Assembly (NCBI GenBank): GCA_039881145.1
Contig: JAYKKI010000007.1
Span: forward strand, 41,187,001-41,251,000
Reading direction: 5' to 3'
Source: Druceiella hillmani
Lineage: Eukaryota; Arthropoda; Insecta; Lepidoptera; Hepialidae
Length of the DNA stretch: 64,000 bases
In this document: positions 34,401 through 43,799 of the stretch, one piece after another
Layout of the letters: each line of letters opens with the position of its first letter
Numbering within the stretch: position 1 is the first letter of the stretch
Notes under the pieces: generated by a model
The model's input: the letters and a program-made list of their open reading frames with translations, nothing else
Told to the model about the DNA's origin: nothing
Database searches by the model: none
Made by a program: the position numbers and the translations under genes

Positions 34401-37400
34401 TTTGAGTTAACCCTAGAAAGATAACTATATGTTGGAACGTACACATAACATTAGGCCTAGGGCTAAAATAAAATATATAGTAATTTACAATAGTTTCTTT
34501 TTCGAAATTCAATAAGGTTTTGCATAAATCACGTTTCGAATCATAAAGTTATCTTTCTAGAGTTAAACAAACTGGACCATTATAGATATATTAAAATAAT
34601 ATTTTGAAAATTATATGCAACAATGAAACCTGTAAAAAAATTTCAGTATGTATATGCCTAGTTATAATTTTTATAAATGCTGTAATGTTACAAGATTAGC
34701 TCATACATTTCTGTGGTCAACTAAAGCACAAACTAAATGATTAAACTGTTGAGAATATAGTTAATAAATTAATTGTAAATATATAATTTATTCTTTAAAA
34801 AAATGAATAAATAAAAATGAAGCTGTTTTTTAATGAACAATTTTAAACTTTAATGAAAACAGGCACCTATTAATACTGAGTATTATACTTATTTTTAACA
34901 TTCTATATCTCCACGATTATATAAATTAATTCTGATTTACCAAAATGAATAAAATATTTAAATATTTTGTTATTAAAAACAGTAAAAATTGTATTAAAAA
35001 CAGTTTAAATATTTTGTTTTCGACATCAATTTGATAGACTTGTTCATATGAACTATTATTTCCTTATTTATTTATTACATAAAGTACAGAACAACAGTAA
35101 CATTGAGAGTCACTATTCTTATTTGTACATTTCTAATATCAGGTGAGAGCGGAGATCCAATCATTCCGCAACAGAAGTGTGATAGTTGGCGTAGCCGATG
35201 TCTGTGCATTGTGTGATATCACATTGCTTTTAAGACCATTCTACTTGTTTCCATGTGGTCATCGCTATCACTCTGATTGCCTCATGCACGAGATTCAACC
35301 CATTCTTAGTAAGTTTTAAACAAATCTTGTATCATAGTATATTATTATAAGACATTTTATATAATGTGGTATGTTGTATCTGAATGTGAGTTCTGTCAAC
35401 ATTTGTATCTGAATGTGAATTCTGTCAACATTTTTATAAGCTGATTGTTAAAAATTCCAGAATTTTACAAATGTTTATTATATTTGTGATCCCGGAAATT
35501 AAAATAATATTTTTGCACATATGTCATAATTGAAATCGATAGAAGTTTCATGATCAATGCTGTATTCATATACTTCTTTTCCAACTCATCTCTAACAAAA
35601 CCATCTAACTCTTTTTTCACAAATTTTCTCTATTTTCTATGAAAAGGCTCTCTCTGTCCAAACTTTTGCAATTTGGTCAGAAAGAGCCTTGTCATGGAGC
35701 TATATGCTATAGGCTATATGCCTTTTCATAGAATATAGTGAACCTGGCACCGAAAATCCATGTTTTCAAGGAACTATTAAAAAAGAAATATGTCTCATTA
35801 TTTCTAAATTCTACCACTCCGTAAGGATAGATTTCACTTTTGACAAATATATGCACGCCCAGCTGATCCCGGTGGTTCTTTGTGACTCTTAGTAATGTGA
35901 GTGTTACTCGTATATGCTTTGTACAATGGGATTGATTGAGATGCTTTTTAAATTATATTGATTATTATAGTAAATCTGAACAAACATTTTCTATTATGAG
36001 TTCTTTATAAATCTTTTGATACCGGATCTGTATTCAACTTTCGATATAGATTCCTCTGACATAATAACGAAATTTATGTAGTTTTTTGGTGCAAACTACA
36101 TAATGGAACCAACTTTGGAAAATTGCAAAATAAAAATAGTGTATTTTTTATGTTTTGTGTAACTTATATACGTAGTGTGTATGCTAATAAATTAATATTT
36201 CAACCATAGACTAGATATGAATAAAATCCCTAAAAAGTTTTGTACAGTTTTTACAACAAAAAACCTTTTTTTATTATTATTATATTTAATATTGATTTAT
36301 CGATTTTAAAATAAACTATGATATAACACATGTGTTAAAAAAAATATTAAAAAAATAATTAAACTTTTTATACAAATGATGATGGGTTTAATTTTGCTTC
36401 GTCTGTAGCATCTGTTCCAGAATAAATTGTCACCATATTCAATTTCGACTAACATTCGAATTACACAACGTTTTTGAGATCCAAGATGGCGATATTTGTA
36501 TCTCTGGCAATAAACCATCACTGTGGTTTTTTTTAAACTATTTTTAGGGCACTGAATTTGAATTTCTTAATGTTTTTGAAACCCAAGATAGTGTCGTCTT
36601 GATATAAATCATAACTGTGTTGATTTTGACTCACTGTAAGATGTTGAATTCGAATTTTATAATGTTGTTGAGAGACAAGATGGCGGTACCTCCCTCTCCT
36701 ATAAAAAATCATTGCTATATTCAGTTTCGTGTTGGATTTGAGTTCTATAATATTTCTAGAAACCAAGAGACGGTATCTGTCTCTAAAATTAGATGAAAAT
36801 TAATATTGCAGCGGATTACCGTGATTGACAGATCTTGTTGTCCACCATCTTGTATTTCAAAAACTTTGTGAAATTCAAATTTAGCATGCTGAAATTAGTG
36901 GAAAACGAATATAGTGGGTATTTATTGTCAATGACAGATGCCATCTTCTTGAATCTAAAAAACATTGTGCAATTTGAATTCAACACCTAAGATTAGCCAA
37001 AAAATAAACTAGTGGTGATTTATAACGTATGACTATCTTGAATTCCAAACACATTGAACGATTTGAATTCAGTAAGCTAAAATTAGTCAAAAATTAATAT
37101 AGTGTTCATTTATAATGAGCATCTTGAATATCGAAAAGTTGTGAATTTCGAATTCAGCATCTTAAACTTAGTTGAAAACGAAAATAGTAATAATTTACAC
37201 TGAATGACAGATGTAACCATATTGAATCTCAAAAACATTGTGAAATTTAAATTCCGCATTGAAATATTAGCCGAAAACGAATATAGTGACGGTTAATTGT
37301 GAGACATACAGGTACCACCTTAGATGTCAATTATTACCAACCAATTATTTACCAATTTATTGCAAATAACAAAGGCCACCATTTTGAATCTCAAAAACAT

Positions 37401-38181
37401 TGTAAAATTTAGACGAATATCCAGTTATTTTTGAAATGGTACTTCTATAACCAGTACGGTTTGCCAGAAGCCAAAGGCATTTTGAGCGTTTTCTATTGAC
37501 GTCTCAATTAATTTTAAAAAATTATGAACAATAGCTTTTGTCTGTCTACCTGTCTGTCACAGTTAATTTTCTCAGAAACCATACGATGAAACACACTTAT
37601 TTCTATAGCTAACTTTCATGAAATGTTCATATAAGTATTAAAGGGAGGGTAAATAAAACACTTGATATTTTTTTAAAATTTGACATATCTATGGGGTGTC
37701 TTTTGAAATAGTTTGTTATGGAAAACTTTAGGAAAACTAACGATTATCTTAGATCTGATAATTTTTTTAAATATGCACCATGTTTTTATGCTTATAAAAG
37801 GTACAGTAGTCCATAAATTTACAACATGAAAAATTAATATTTGTATATAGTTTAATAGAAATTCTATGTACTGTACCCGTGTGTAAATCTGTATGGAACC
37901 CTCGAATTGCAAGTTTTATTATTACTCGACAGGCTCTACTCGTACTTAACAGATCTACTCATGCTTTTCTTATAAATTCCGAAGATACATGGATTATTGA
38001 AGAAATGACAACATACTACGTACGTAACTATAATAATAGCTTATTGGCATATACTAAGCTATTATTATCTATAGTATTATGTACGACAAGATGAAGCAGT
38101 AAACAATTTAGCATGTACATGCTATATACAATAATTGAAGGTTCCTTAAAGATCCATTACTTTGATAAAAATTATTATAAA

Positions 38182-38235
<54 letters not shown>

Positions 38236-41083
38236 CATATATATATATATATTGATGCATGTTTTGTTTATTGTTTATTTTACATCATTCATCGGATATT
38301 TGAGAAAGATCACTTTTTTCCACTATGGAAAATAGACCCACCCAAGACTTATAACTAACATAGATGAAAATTATGTACCTCATTTATTACGTTATGCTTC
38401 GAGTATTACAATCAGTATCATTTTAATTTTTCATTTATCTAACTGGAATGTGGAGAAATCTGACATTGTAATATAAATTACAGTTCCTCCTTTTATCAAT
38501 GTAAGTAAATATTAATATTGTAATTAATTAATATTTAGTGGAAAAAACATTCCTTTATTCCAATATACATCGAAAGATATGATTTCAATGTAAGCACATT
38601 CTGTTTCTAATGTAATTATTTTATCAATATCATTATTATGTAAGAACTAAGTTTATGTCATCGACCTTCTCTCCCCTTATATAAATTTCAATGTGGGCAC
38701 CTGAAATAACTTTTCCAAGTTACGTATACGAAGTTATGTTTTCCAAGTTATGTATGCTCCTATAAACACACTATAAAAATATTAGCATGTATATTTGTAA
38801 GTATATACATGCTAATATTTTTATAGTGTGTTTATAGGAATAAATTCAATCACACTGACATTCTCCTCTAATTCTAAGTAATCACTTAACAATTACTGAG
38901 ATCAAGAACAACGTTTCTGGGGAATTTGTGCTTATATCTTTAATCAGACAATACTGCCATTTTTTACTCGATGAGTCCTTTAGTCAGCACATTAACTCCA
39001 CATTCCGCACTTGTTGTCTCAGGATCTCTCCGTGGACCTTAACATCCTTCTCATAAAATAAACTGGAACTTCGAAGGTCCCATTATAGTGTTCCATATCT
39101 ATTGTCATCATATATTCCTTAATAATGTCCCATCTCTAACATCAAACGCTTACACCCAACAGGCTTAGAGAGTTAGTTAGTAGTTAAAAACTAAGAAAAA
39201 TTGTCCTTTATAACATTTTCAATTACAAGAAAAGATAATTGTAATTCCAATCGTCCTTGCAGATACGGCATAGATTTTTATTTATTTACATCATTCAAAC
39301 TTACAATCTGATTCGTTTTAGCTGTAGGAAGATTGTGATAAAGAGATGGACCACATAGAGGCATTTAATTTTATAAAGATCTATGAACTGTGTTGAAAAT
39401 TCATATGTTTTGCTCATGCTCAAGTAAATAAGAATTGAAATATAATGTTGGTAAGGTTTGTAGCAGTGCATCACTTTTTTGATAATGAAAATATGTGACC
39501 TTTTATAGTATATAAATTATTTACTTTTATTTTAGGCGGTTTGTGGATGAAATTAATTTTCAAAATTCTGAACATTTGTGACTGGCACCGACATCCAGTT
39601 CAGCTCATGGTGCCATTCCAAATTTAGCTTCAAGGAATGCTGAAGTACACATAACGATTTCAATTACATGTGCTTCAACGATTCTATAATGTATTCTGCA
39701 ACACAATGTATTAAATTAATTATTTTGTATATATTTCACATAAAGTCAGCTTTTACGGCACACTTTATATAAATCAAATATATTTTATTAGCGTTAGAAA
39801 GGTTATATCCTTCTAATTGTGTCAGTCTGATGGTTTCCGATTTAGTTAATTTTAATAGTTCCATCTTATATCTGTAGACTACTGAATACCTCAGTGTCCA
39901 ACATATTTGGACGTAAGCAGAATGTGATGAAAATTTTTGACTGGTTATTTTTTGCAAAGTATATAAATCTATGGTCAGTTGTATAGGTACCTCTCAGTAG
40001 AAGTATAGTGCGTGTTTCTCAATTGGAGAATAAAAAAAACACTAACAACATAAAAAAACACTAATAACATGAAAAACACTCAATACATTGAACAAAGTAC
40101 AAAAAATTATATCAACAATTGGACTTCCCTTTTGGCGGATAAAATTTTTGAATAGAAAGATGCAAGTTGGAAAATTATATAAAGCAAATTGGTTAATTTT
40201 TACAAAGTTTGTTGTTTCCAGAGTTGTCCAATATTTATGTTAGATCCATAATTTATACTGGATTCTATGAAACGTAAAAATGAAAGTGTTATTTAAAATG
40301 TGATATTAGAGAGGTTGTCATTTAAAACCACTTTCTATACTTAGTACAAATCACCTACAAATAAATTTAATAGAATATAAAATCAACTTAAGACATAAAT
40401 TGTGTGCGATCATCCGATCCCTTACATTGTTATATAGAAAATTCACACAGCAAATGAATAAATGTTCTAAAAGCTTGTATGTGAAGGAAAGTAATGCAAT
40501 GTATAAGATTTTCATTTTCTTTATATTATAAAAACTGAGAATATCGAGCCATTTTCAAAATAGTATGTTCGTAGAGGGCATGCCTTGTCTTCAGCCAAAG
40601 GTATTTTTGAGTGTATTTCATATTTCCCCATTTAATTTTCAATTAATTTAAAAAATGTGAAAAGAAAGTTTTTTTACATTGTAGGTACAATGTAAAAAAG
40701 TTTTTGCTTTCGCTTTTCTAACTATGTAGATTTTTTTGTTAAATATATTGCAATTTGCGTCAGAGAGTTCTCCAGGCAAGTGTTATTTTATGTACTATGT
40801 ATAATTAAGTTTCGAATTATAGTTTGAATGAAAGCGCATTAATTTTATTGCAGGTCCTGCAAAAAGGAACAAGTTAGCAGAGTTGCAGAGGAAGCTTAAT
40901 TCACAGACCAACGCCAATGCTTTGAATACGGCTGGCTTACCAATAAGAGAAGAATTAAGAAATAGCATAGACGATATTGTCGCTAGTGAGTGTTTATATT
41001 GCGGAGAGTACATGATCCAATCCATAGACAAACCGTTCATAGCGGACAGTGATTGGGATAGAGTTATGAAGGAGTGGGAATGA
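25146..41083 (+). CDS. Vps18: Vps18 / deep orange, HOPS-CORVET core subunit (9 exons, complete)
   Basis: Class C Vps protein that tethers late endosomes, lysosomes and autophagosomes through the HOPS and CORVET complexes. In Drosophila it is deep orange. Exons: 25146-25404, 26466-26800, 28062-28373, 30873-32101, 32818-32990, 33317-33468, 34018-34083, 35143-35308, 40854-41083. All junctions are GT/AG and in phase. The sum is 2922 bp, 973 residues plus stop, the usual length. Exons 1-4 carry the N-terminal Pep3/Vps18 beta-propeller region (KYEEIHFGKYMQANTKLSAI, GIFYGK). Exons 4-6 form the helical solenoid (clathrin-repeat-like; KIEDLLPFFSDVVTIDHF is strongly conserved). Exon 7 plus the start of exon 8 is a short coiled coil. 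Exons 8 and 9 form the C-terminal RING-H2: CALC, then CGHRYHSDC, then CLYCGEYMI near the end. The start codon context is AAAATGG. A polyadenylation signal AATAAA is at 41161. Introns hold a mariner, a piggyBac MITE and a foldback array. Confidence 0.95.
25405..26465. other. Vps18 intron 1
   Basis: 1.06 kb, AT-rich; no gene or repeat recognised. Confidence 0.5.
26466..26800 (+). CDS. Vps18: Vps18 exon 2
   Basis: Propeller region. Acceptor TTTTCAG, donor CAG then GTAAAT. Motifs EIHFGKYMQA, FLDPLGFHILLS and LGTSHGLILETEI match the family. Confidence 0.95.
26801..28061. other. Vps18 intron 2, with a short imperfect tandem repeat
   Basis: 1.26 kb. Around 27592-27692 a unit of about 60 bp containing ACTTTTGAACAGT and TTGCTTATA occurs twice imperfectly. 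Otherwise nothing is recognised. Confidence 0.5.
28062..28373 (+). CDS. Vps18: Vps18 exon 3
   Basis: 312 bp, 104 complete codons. Encodes GVQFHRI, VIVTTPKRLYQFIG and FAWLTGPGIFYGK. Acceptor CTCAACAG, donor AAG then GTATGC. Confidence 0.95.
28374..28921. other. Vps18 intron 3, left part
   Basis: AT-rich, no feature until the TA that precedes mariner copy C. Confidence 0.45.
28922..30103 (-). mobile_element. Mariner element, copy C (both ends present)
   Basis: The most complete of the three related copies, in Vps18 intron 3 on the opposite strand to the gene. Left end TGAGAGGAAGTCAAATG follows TA (28920-28921). The right end in complement reads TGAGGGGAGGTCCAAAAG. These inverted repeats of about 30 bp match apart from a few substitutions and one indel; the right flank is TG instead of TA. 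On the minus strand 29479-29670 reads MSLHDHLGMAEVCVRWVPRM and ends ERIVTGYETWVHHFE, the mariner segment before and around the first catalytic Asp. That Asp is replaced by Tyr (GYETW for GDETW). A local duplication near 29795-29850 repeats ACCATCT(G/C)ACCATAATGAG. Inactive. Confidence 0.9.
30104..30872. other. Vps18 intron 3, right part
   Basis: AT-rich, nothing recognised before the exon 4 acceptor. Confidence 0.45.
30873..32101 (+). CDS. Vps18: Vps18 exon 4 (largest exon)
   Basis: 1229 bp. It finishes the propeller (LTEFHALILYTDHVKAIS, GIFKYKI) and enters the solenoid (EKEMFDLAKQYC, VKQAELLFKQGDFEKSA, MVVWIVELFLSQLA-like segment). The first codon in frame is TTG (Leu), not a start. Acceptor TTCCATAG, donor AG then GTATAT. 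Confidence 0.95.
32102..32817. other. Vps18 intron 4
   Basis: 716 bp, AT-rich; no feature recognised. Confidence 0.45.
32818..32990 (+). CDS. Vps18: Vps18 exon 5
   Basis: Encodes LCQEKQLTEACVKLSALLGL and the IDMAITVNLNLAKSIA clathrin-repeat segment. Acceptor CACTTACAG, donor ATAG then GTATTA; 173 bp, in phase on both sides. Confidence 0.94.
32991..33316. other. Vps18 intron 5
   Basis: 326 bp with no recognised element. A reading frame running from 33241 into exon 6 is read-through of the intron and not a separate start. Confidence 0.5.
33317..33468 (+). CDS. Vps18: Vps18 exon 6
   Basis: Encodes KKAMEFLKECDLIKIEDLLP through DVVTIDHFRDPICQSLQ, the most conserved stretch before the coiled coil. 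Acceptor TTCACAG, donor CAG then GTGAGC. Confidence 0.95.
33589..33638. repeat. Short hairpin in Vps18 intron 6
   Basis: Arms ATTATATTT(T)AATGTG and CACATT(C)AAATATAAT continue through GAGA/TCTC to a small loop: a 50-bp near-perfect palindrome. Downstream, a 25-bp direct repeat (GAATTTATTCTAATTTCAAA...) occurs at about 33849 and 33891. Confidence 0.7.
34018..34083 (+). CDS. Vps18: Vps18 exon 7 (66-bp coiled-coil exon)
   Basis: 22 codons, EYNQQIEDLKIETEEATRSA then EQ, matching the family's short helix before the RING. Acceptor TTGCTTAG, donor CAG then GTAAAT. Too small to stand out as a reading frame. Confidence 0.93.
34411..34562. mobile_element. piggyBac MITE, 152 bp, TTAA-flanked
   Basis: Left terminus CCCTAGAAAGATAACT immediately follows TTAA (34407-34410). 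The right terminus in complement, CTCTAGAAAGATAACT, is followed by TTAA (34563-34566). CCCTAGAAAGATA is the classical piggyBac terminal sequence, and the inner TATATG(N)GGAACGTAC stretch resembles the subterminal part of piggyBac. There is no coding capacity, so a piggyBac transposase must have acted in trans. Located in Vps18 intron 7. Confidence 0.9.
34567..35142. other. Vps18 intron 7, right part
   Basis: AT-rich sequence with short A-rich direct repeats around 34950-35010 (ATTTAAATATTTTGTT); nothing else recognised. Confidence 0.4.
35143..35308 (+). CDS. Vps18: Vps18 exon 8 (first half of RING-H2)
   Basis: Encodes VRAEIQSFRNRSVIV, then CALCDITLLLRPFYLFPC, GHRYHSDC and LMHEIQPIL. The first four to six zinc ligands of the RING-H2 are here. 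Acceptor AATATCAG, donor GTAAGT. Confidence 0.95.
35376..35433. repeat. 29-bp tandem duplication
   Basis: GTATCTGAATGTGA(G/A)TTCTG continuing to TCAACATTT occurs at 35376-35404 and again directly at 35405-35433, with one mismatch. A recent slippage duplication at the start of Vps18 intron 8. Confidence 0.9.
35626..35742. mobile_element. Foldback (MITE-like) in Vps18 intron 8
   Basis: About 117 bp. Outer arms TTCTCTATTTTCTATGAAAA(GGC) and the complement of GCCTTTTCATAGAATATAGTG pair with two mismatches. Inner arms AGGCTCT/AGAGCCT extend the stem. Non-coding; family unknown. Confidence 0.65.
36404..37420. repeat. Head-to-head tandem array (foldback with repetitive arms)
   Basis: Left arm: units of roughly 90-100 bp marked by CAAGATGGCGGTA-like motifs at about 36482, 36584, 36676 and 36764. 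Right arm: the same unit in reverse complement, with (C)CATCTTGAATCTC-like motifs at about 36846, 36942, 37033, 37119, 37216 and 37376. Each unit also contains TGAATTCAAATTTCACAATG-like and GAATATAGTG-like blocks, complementary between arms. Orientation switches near 36790-36830. The layout resembles Foldback/Galileo-type elements, whose inverted ends are tandem arrays, but no transposase is present. In Vps18 intron 8. Confidence 0.8.
37422..37520. repeat. Dispersed repeat, copy 1
   Basis: GAATATCCAG through GAAGCCAAAGGCATTTTGAG and CAATTAATTTTAAAAAAT. Aligns at roughly two thirds identity by eye with 40531-40640 in the same intron. Class unknown. Confidence 0.55.
38182..38252. repeat. (TA)n microsatellite
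   Basis: TA tract of about 70 bp with TACA interruptions. Confidence 0.95.
38758..38839. repeat. Perfect 37-bp inverted repeat, 8-nt spacer
   Basis: 38758-38794 (TCCTATAAACACACTATAAA...) is the exact reverse complement of 38803-38839. The spacer is TTGTAAGT. It forms an 82-nt hairpin in the sense strand of Vps18 intron 8. No known microRNA seed is asserted. Confidence 0.93.
38840..40530. other. Vps18 intron 8, no gene
   Basis: AT-rich intron. It contains no recognisable coding segment or element. Confidence 0.4.
40531..40640. repeat. Dispersed repeat, copy 2
   Basis: GAATATCGAG through CAGCCAAAGGTATTTTTGAG to CAATTAATTTAAAAAATG; counterpart of 37422-37520. Immediately after it, a 14-bp inverted repeat (TTTTTTACATTGTA/TACAATGTAAAAAA) sits at about 40670-40702. 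Confidence 0.55.
40854..41083 (+). CDS. Vps18: Vps18 exon 9 (end of RING and stop)
   Basis: Encodes PAKRNKLAELQRKL, EELRNSIDDIVASECLYCGE and YMIQSIDKPFI, ending at TGA 41081-41083. CLYCGE supplies the last zinc ligand pair. Acceptor TTATTGCAG. Confidence 0.95.
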
Positions 41084-41160
41084 GAGTCATATTTATTGAT
41101 GTAGATATTTTGTAAGAATATTATATTTATTAGATGGTAACGTATATTTTGTACCAATAT

Positions 41161-41166
41161 AATAAA
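41161..41166 (+). terminator. Vps18 polyadenylation signal
   Basis: AATAAA, 78 bp after the Vps18 stop codon. No earlier canonical signal lies between the stop and this site. Confidence 0.7.
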
Positions 41167-43799
41167 TTACTGCCATATTAGCAAGATAATTATTTTATTT
41201 ATTTTGGTGGTTAAGCAGAATTGATTGAATGATAATGACTTTCTTATTGCAAATTTTTTCAAGGTACAATTGGACAGTTGAAGTCTGGCAGTAGAAAAGA
41301 CTGCAAATAAATTTATTTTGAACAGGTTTTAATAAAATTTGTATGTTGCCAAGTCCCATAGAATAAAGGCAAAAAACACTTGTAAAATCACAATACAAAA
41401 CTTTTGAAGTCGTAAATATAATAAAATTGCCTAGACTGATTTTTATATGACTGCGTCTTGGGACAAAATATTCATGGAATAACCTTAGAAAGGGCTTATA
41501 GTATAAATACGAATTCTATGTATGTTCTCATATGCACTTGGCTTGTTTTTAATTTTTTTTTCCTTCATTTATTTAAGTTTGTGATGAAACACCAAAAAAG
41601 TTTACAAAAATTAGCAATAATTTTCTAGACAAAACTAGTAAATTTTTTTGGCTTTGTTTTTTGTTTTTAATTACATCCGACTAAATTTCATTTTCTTGAT
41701 TGTTGTACAATTTTTTACCAGCTTAACCTCCACAGTAATTGCGCAAATATGTTATGGGCTGTTTAAATTGTTAGGAACACCTATTTATTTACAAGGCTAA
41801 AAGAAATTTTCCATCTGCGAAAATTATAAACTAGGCAGGAAATGTGCAAAAACCAAAATCGCTCATATTTTTCCTTATATTCCGTTTTATCAAGCAGGCC
41901 ATATTCTTCTGAGAAATTTAAGCCTGTTTTTAAATTTTTTAATATTTTGTAACTTTTATTTATAAAACAATTTTCTAACTTTAATTTTTTTTTATTAAAA
42001 AGATTTTCTAACTTTTATTTACAGAGATTTTAATTTGAAAAAAATGGATTAGATGGTAAACTGCTTTATTTCCAATTTCCAGCCACATTTGAGTAGAGTT
42101 CTTCATACTCATGCCCATGTAGAGGTTCTAAGAAAATGGTGATTTAATGTAGTAAATGTGGAAATCGGAAAATTTCTAAATACACAATCTGTACTAACAA
42201 ATTTATATCATAATTTATGCCTTGTGATTTTGTAAATTATCTTTGTAATTTACTAGCACTTCTTCTAGCCCTTTCTGGTGGAAAAATTGTGCTATTACAT
42301 ATTTCTAGATCTTCAAAATTTCTTCTTTTCGGGAGGCACCCAAGTATGTTACCAATAAACTTTTATTAAAAATTAAATATATTCCACCTCCTCTAAGCTG
42401 AATTATAAATCTACACATTAATGACGTACAGGAATCAAAATAAAAAAGTAAATTAGTTTCAAATTATGTATTTAGTGAAGAAATTATTGACAATTTATAG
42501 TTTGTGGATCCTTGCAAGTGCCCACGCGTGCCTTGCTTATTAAAGGCCTAATGTCGTCTTAAAGGCTTATTGTCTATTGTTGCTCTTGATTATATATATA
42601 CTTTATAAGATTATTCAATAGTTATATTGATAACTATATTGGTTTGAACCAAGAAACAATATTCCGCGACCCTAACTTCTTTCAATTCAATGGTAAGAAT
42701 TTTTTGTGAGTTTTAATATTTTCTTGTGCTCAATTGATTTTTATATTTTAATGAGGCATGATTTATTGTCTTATTTAAATTTAGTAGTTTGTTATCTTCG
42801 TTTCCTGATTCTCTCTTTGTTGTATTATTTTATATTTCTAAATTGTAATTTATTTTTTTTAATGTTTTTGTTCGAATTGTCACTTATGCATACAAAATTA
42901 AATATAAGTGCGAACCAAGTCATGGCAATAAGCTAATTAGAATATAAATTTATTTTATACAGTACATACAACCAAAACGATAAAATTTAATGAATGCAGC
43001 TATGATACATTCTGTTACAATCTTGCTATTGTTACTGTACAAGCAGCAAGCAATTTTAATTTCATGAATGGTGTGAAATTAATGGAATTATAAAAAAAAT
43101 GTTTATTAAAATTAAAATGTTTAATTAACTGCATCTATTTGACCAAACGTTACCTTATACAAACCATCTTACAGACTGACTAATTAGGTGGTTTTTACCC
43201 TATAAAATTGAACAAAAATAATTTTTTCTTCGTGTTAGATTGTGTTGCTATGCATTAAAATATGTATTTTATGTATTGTCCCTTTTATTCTCAATGGACA
43301 AAAGTTGTGAAAATCCTTTGCAACTTTTGGGAATTTTAATTTATGTATCCTAAAATCTCTAAATAAAAATGAAGTACACATTCATATCTCGCCAGTGTGA
43401 TTTAATAATTATGTGGTATTCATTTCATCTAAATATATGTATATGGGAATAGACAGTTTGAGATCTATTTATAAATCTGCAAGTTGTTATACTATTTTTA
43501 ATCTCTCATACACTAATTTTGTAGTTTATTATTCCACTAGCAATTAATTTTTTCTCCTTCACCCAAAATATAATATGAAGTAAAATTATATAAATATTTT
43601 GTTTTAATATAACCAACAGGCCTTAAACATGGTTTGTAATTTTTACAATAACTCATACTTTTTATTTTCACTCAAAACTGCCAGTAATTATACAGAAAAT
43701 GAAAATAGAAGTGTCTGAGATTTTCAAATCTTCAGCTTATAAATATTTTTCATTTTGCATAATCGATTATTAAGATTAATCTAATGTTAAAAAAGTTGT
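41167..43799. other. Convergent intergenic region, left part
   Basis: 2.6 kb of AT-rich DNA downstream of Vps18. No gene, RNA or mobile element recognised. Frames such as 42706-42936 are hydrophobic, AT-driven and lack family motifs. Confidence 0.5.

Noticed and set aside
42706..42936. 76-aa hydrophobic frame
   Set aside because: T-rich sequence naturally encodes Phe/Leu/Tyr runs. No splice context or similarity.
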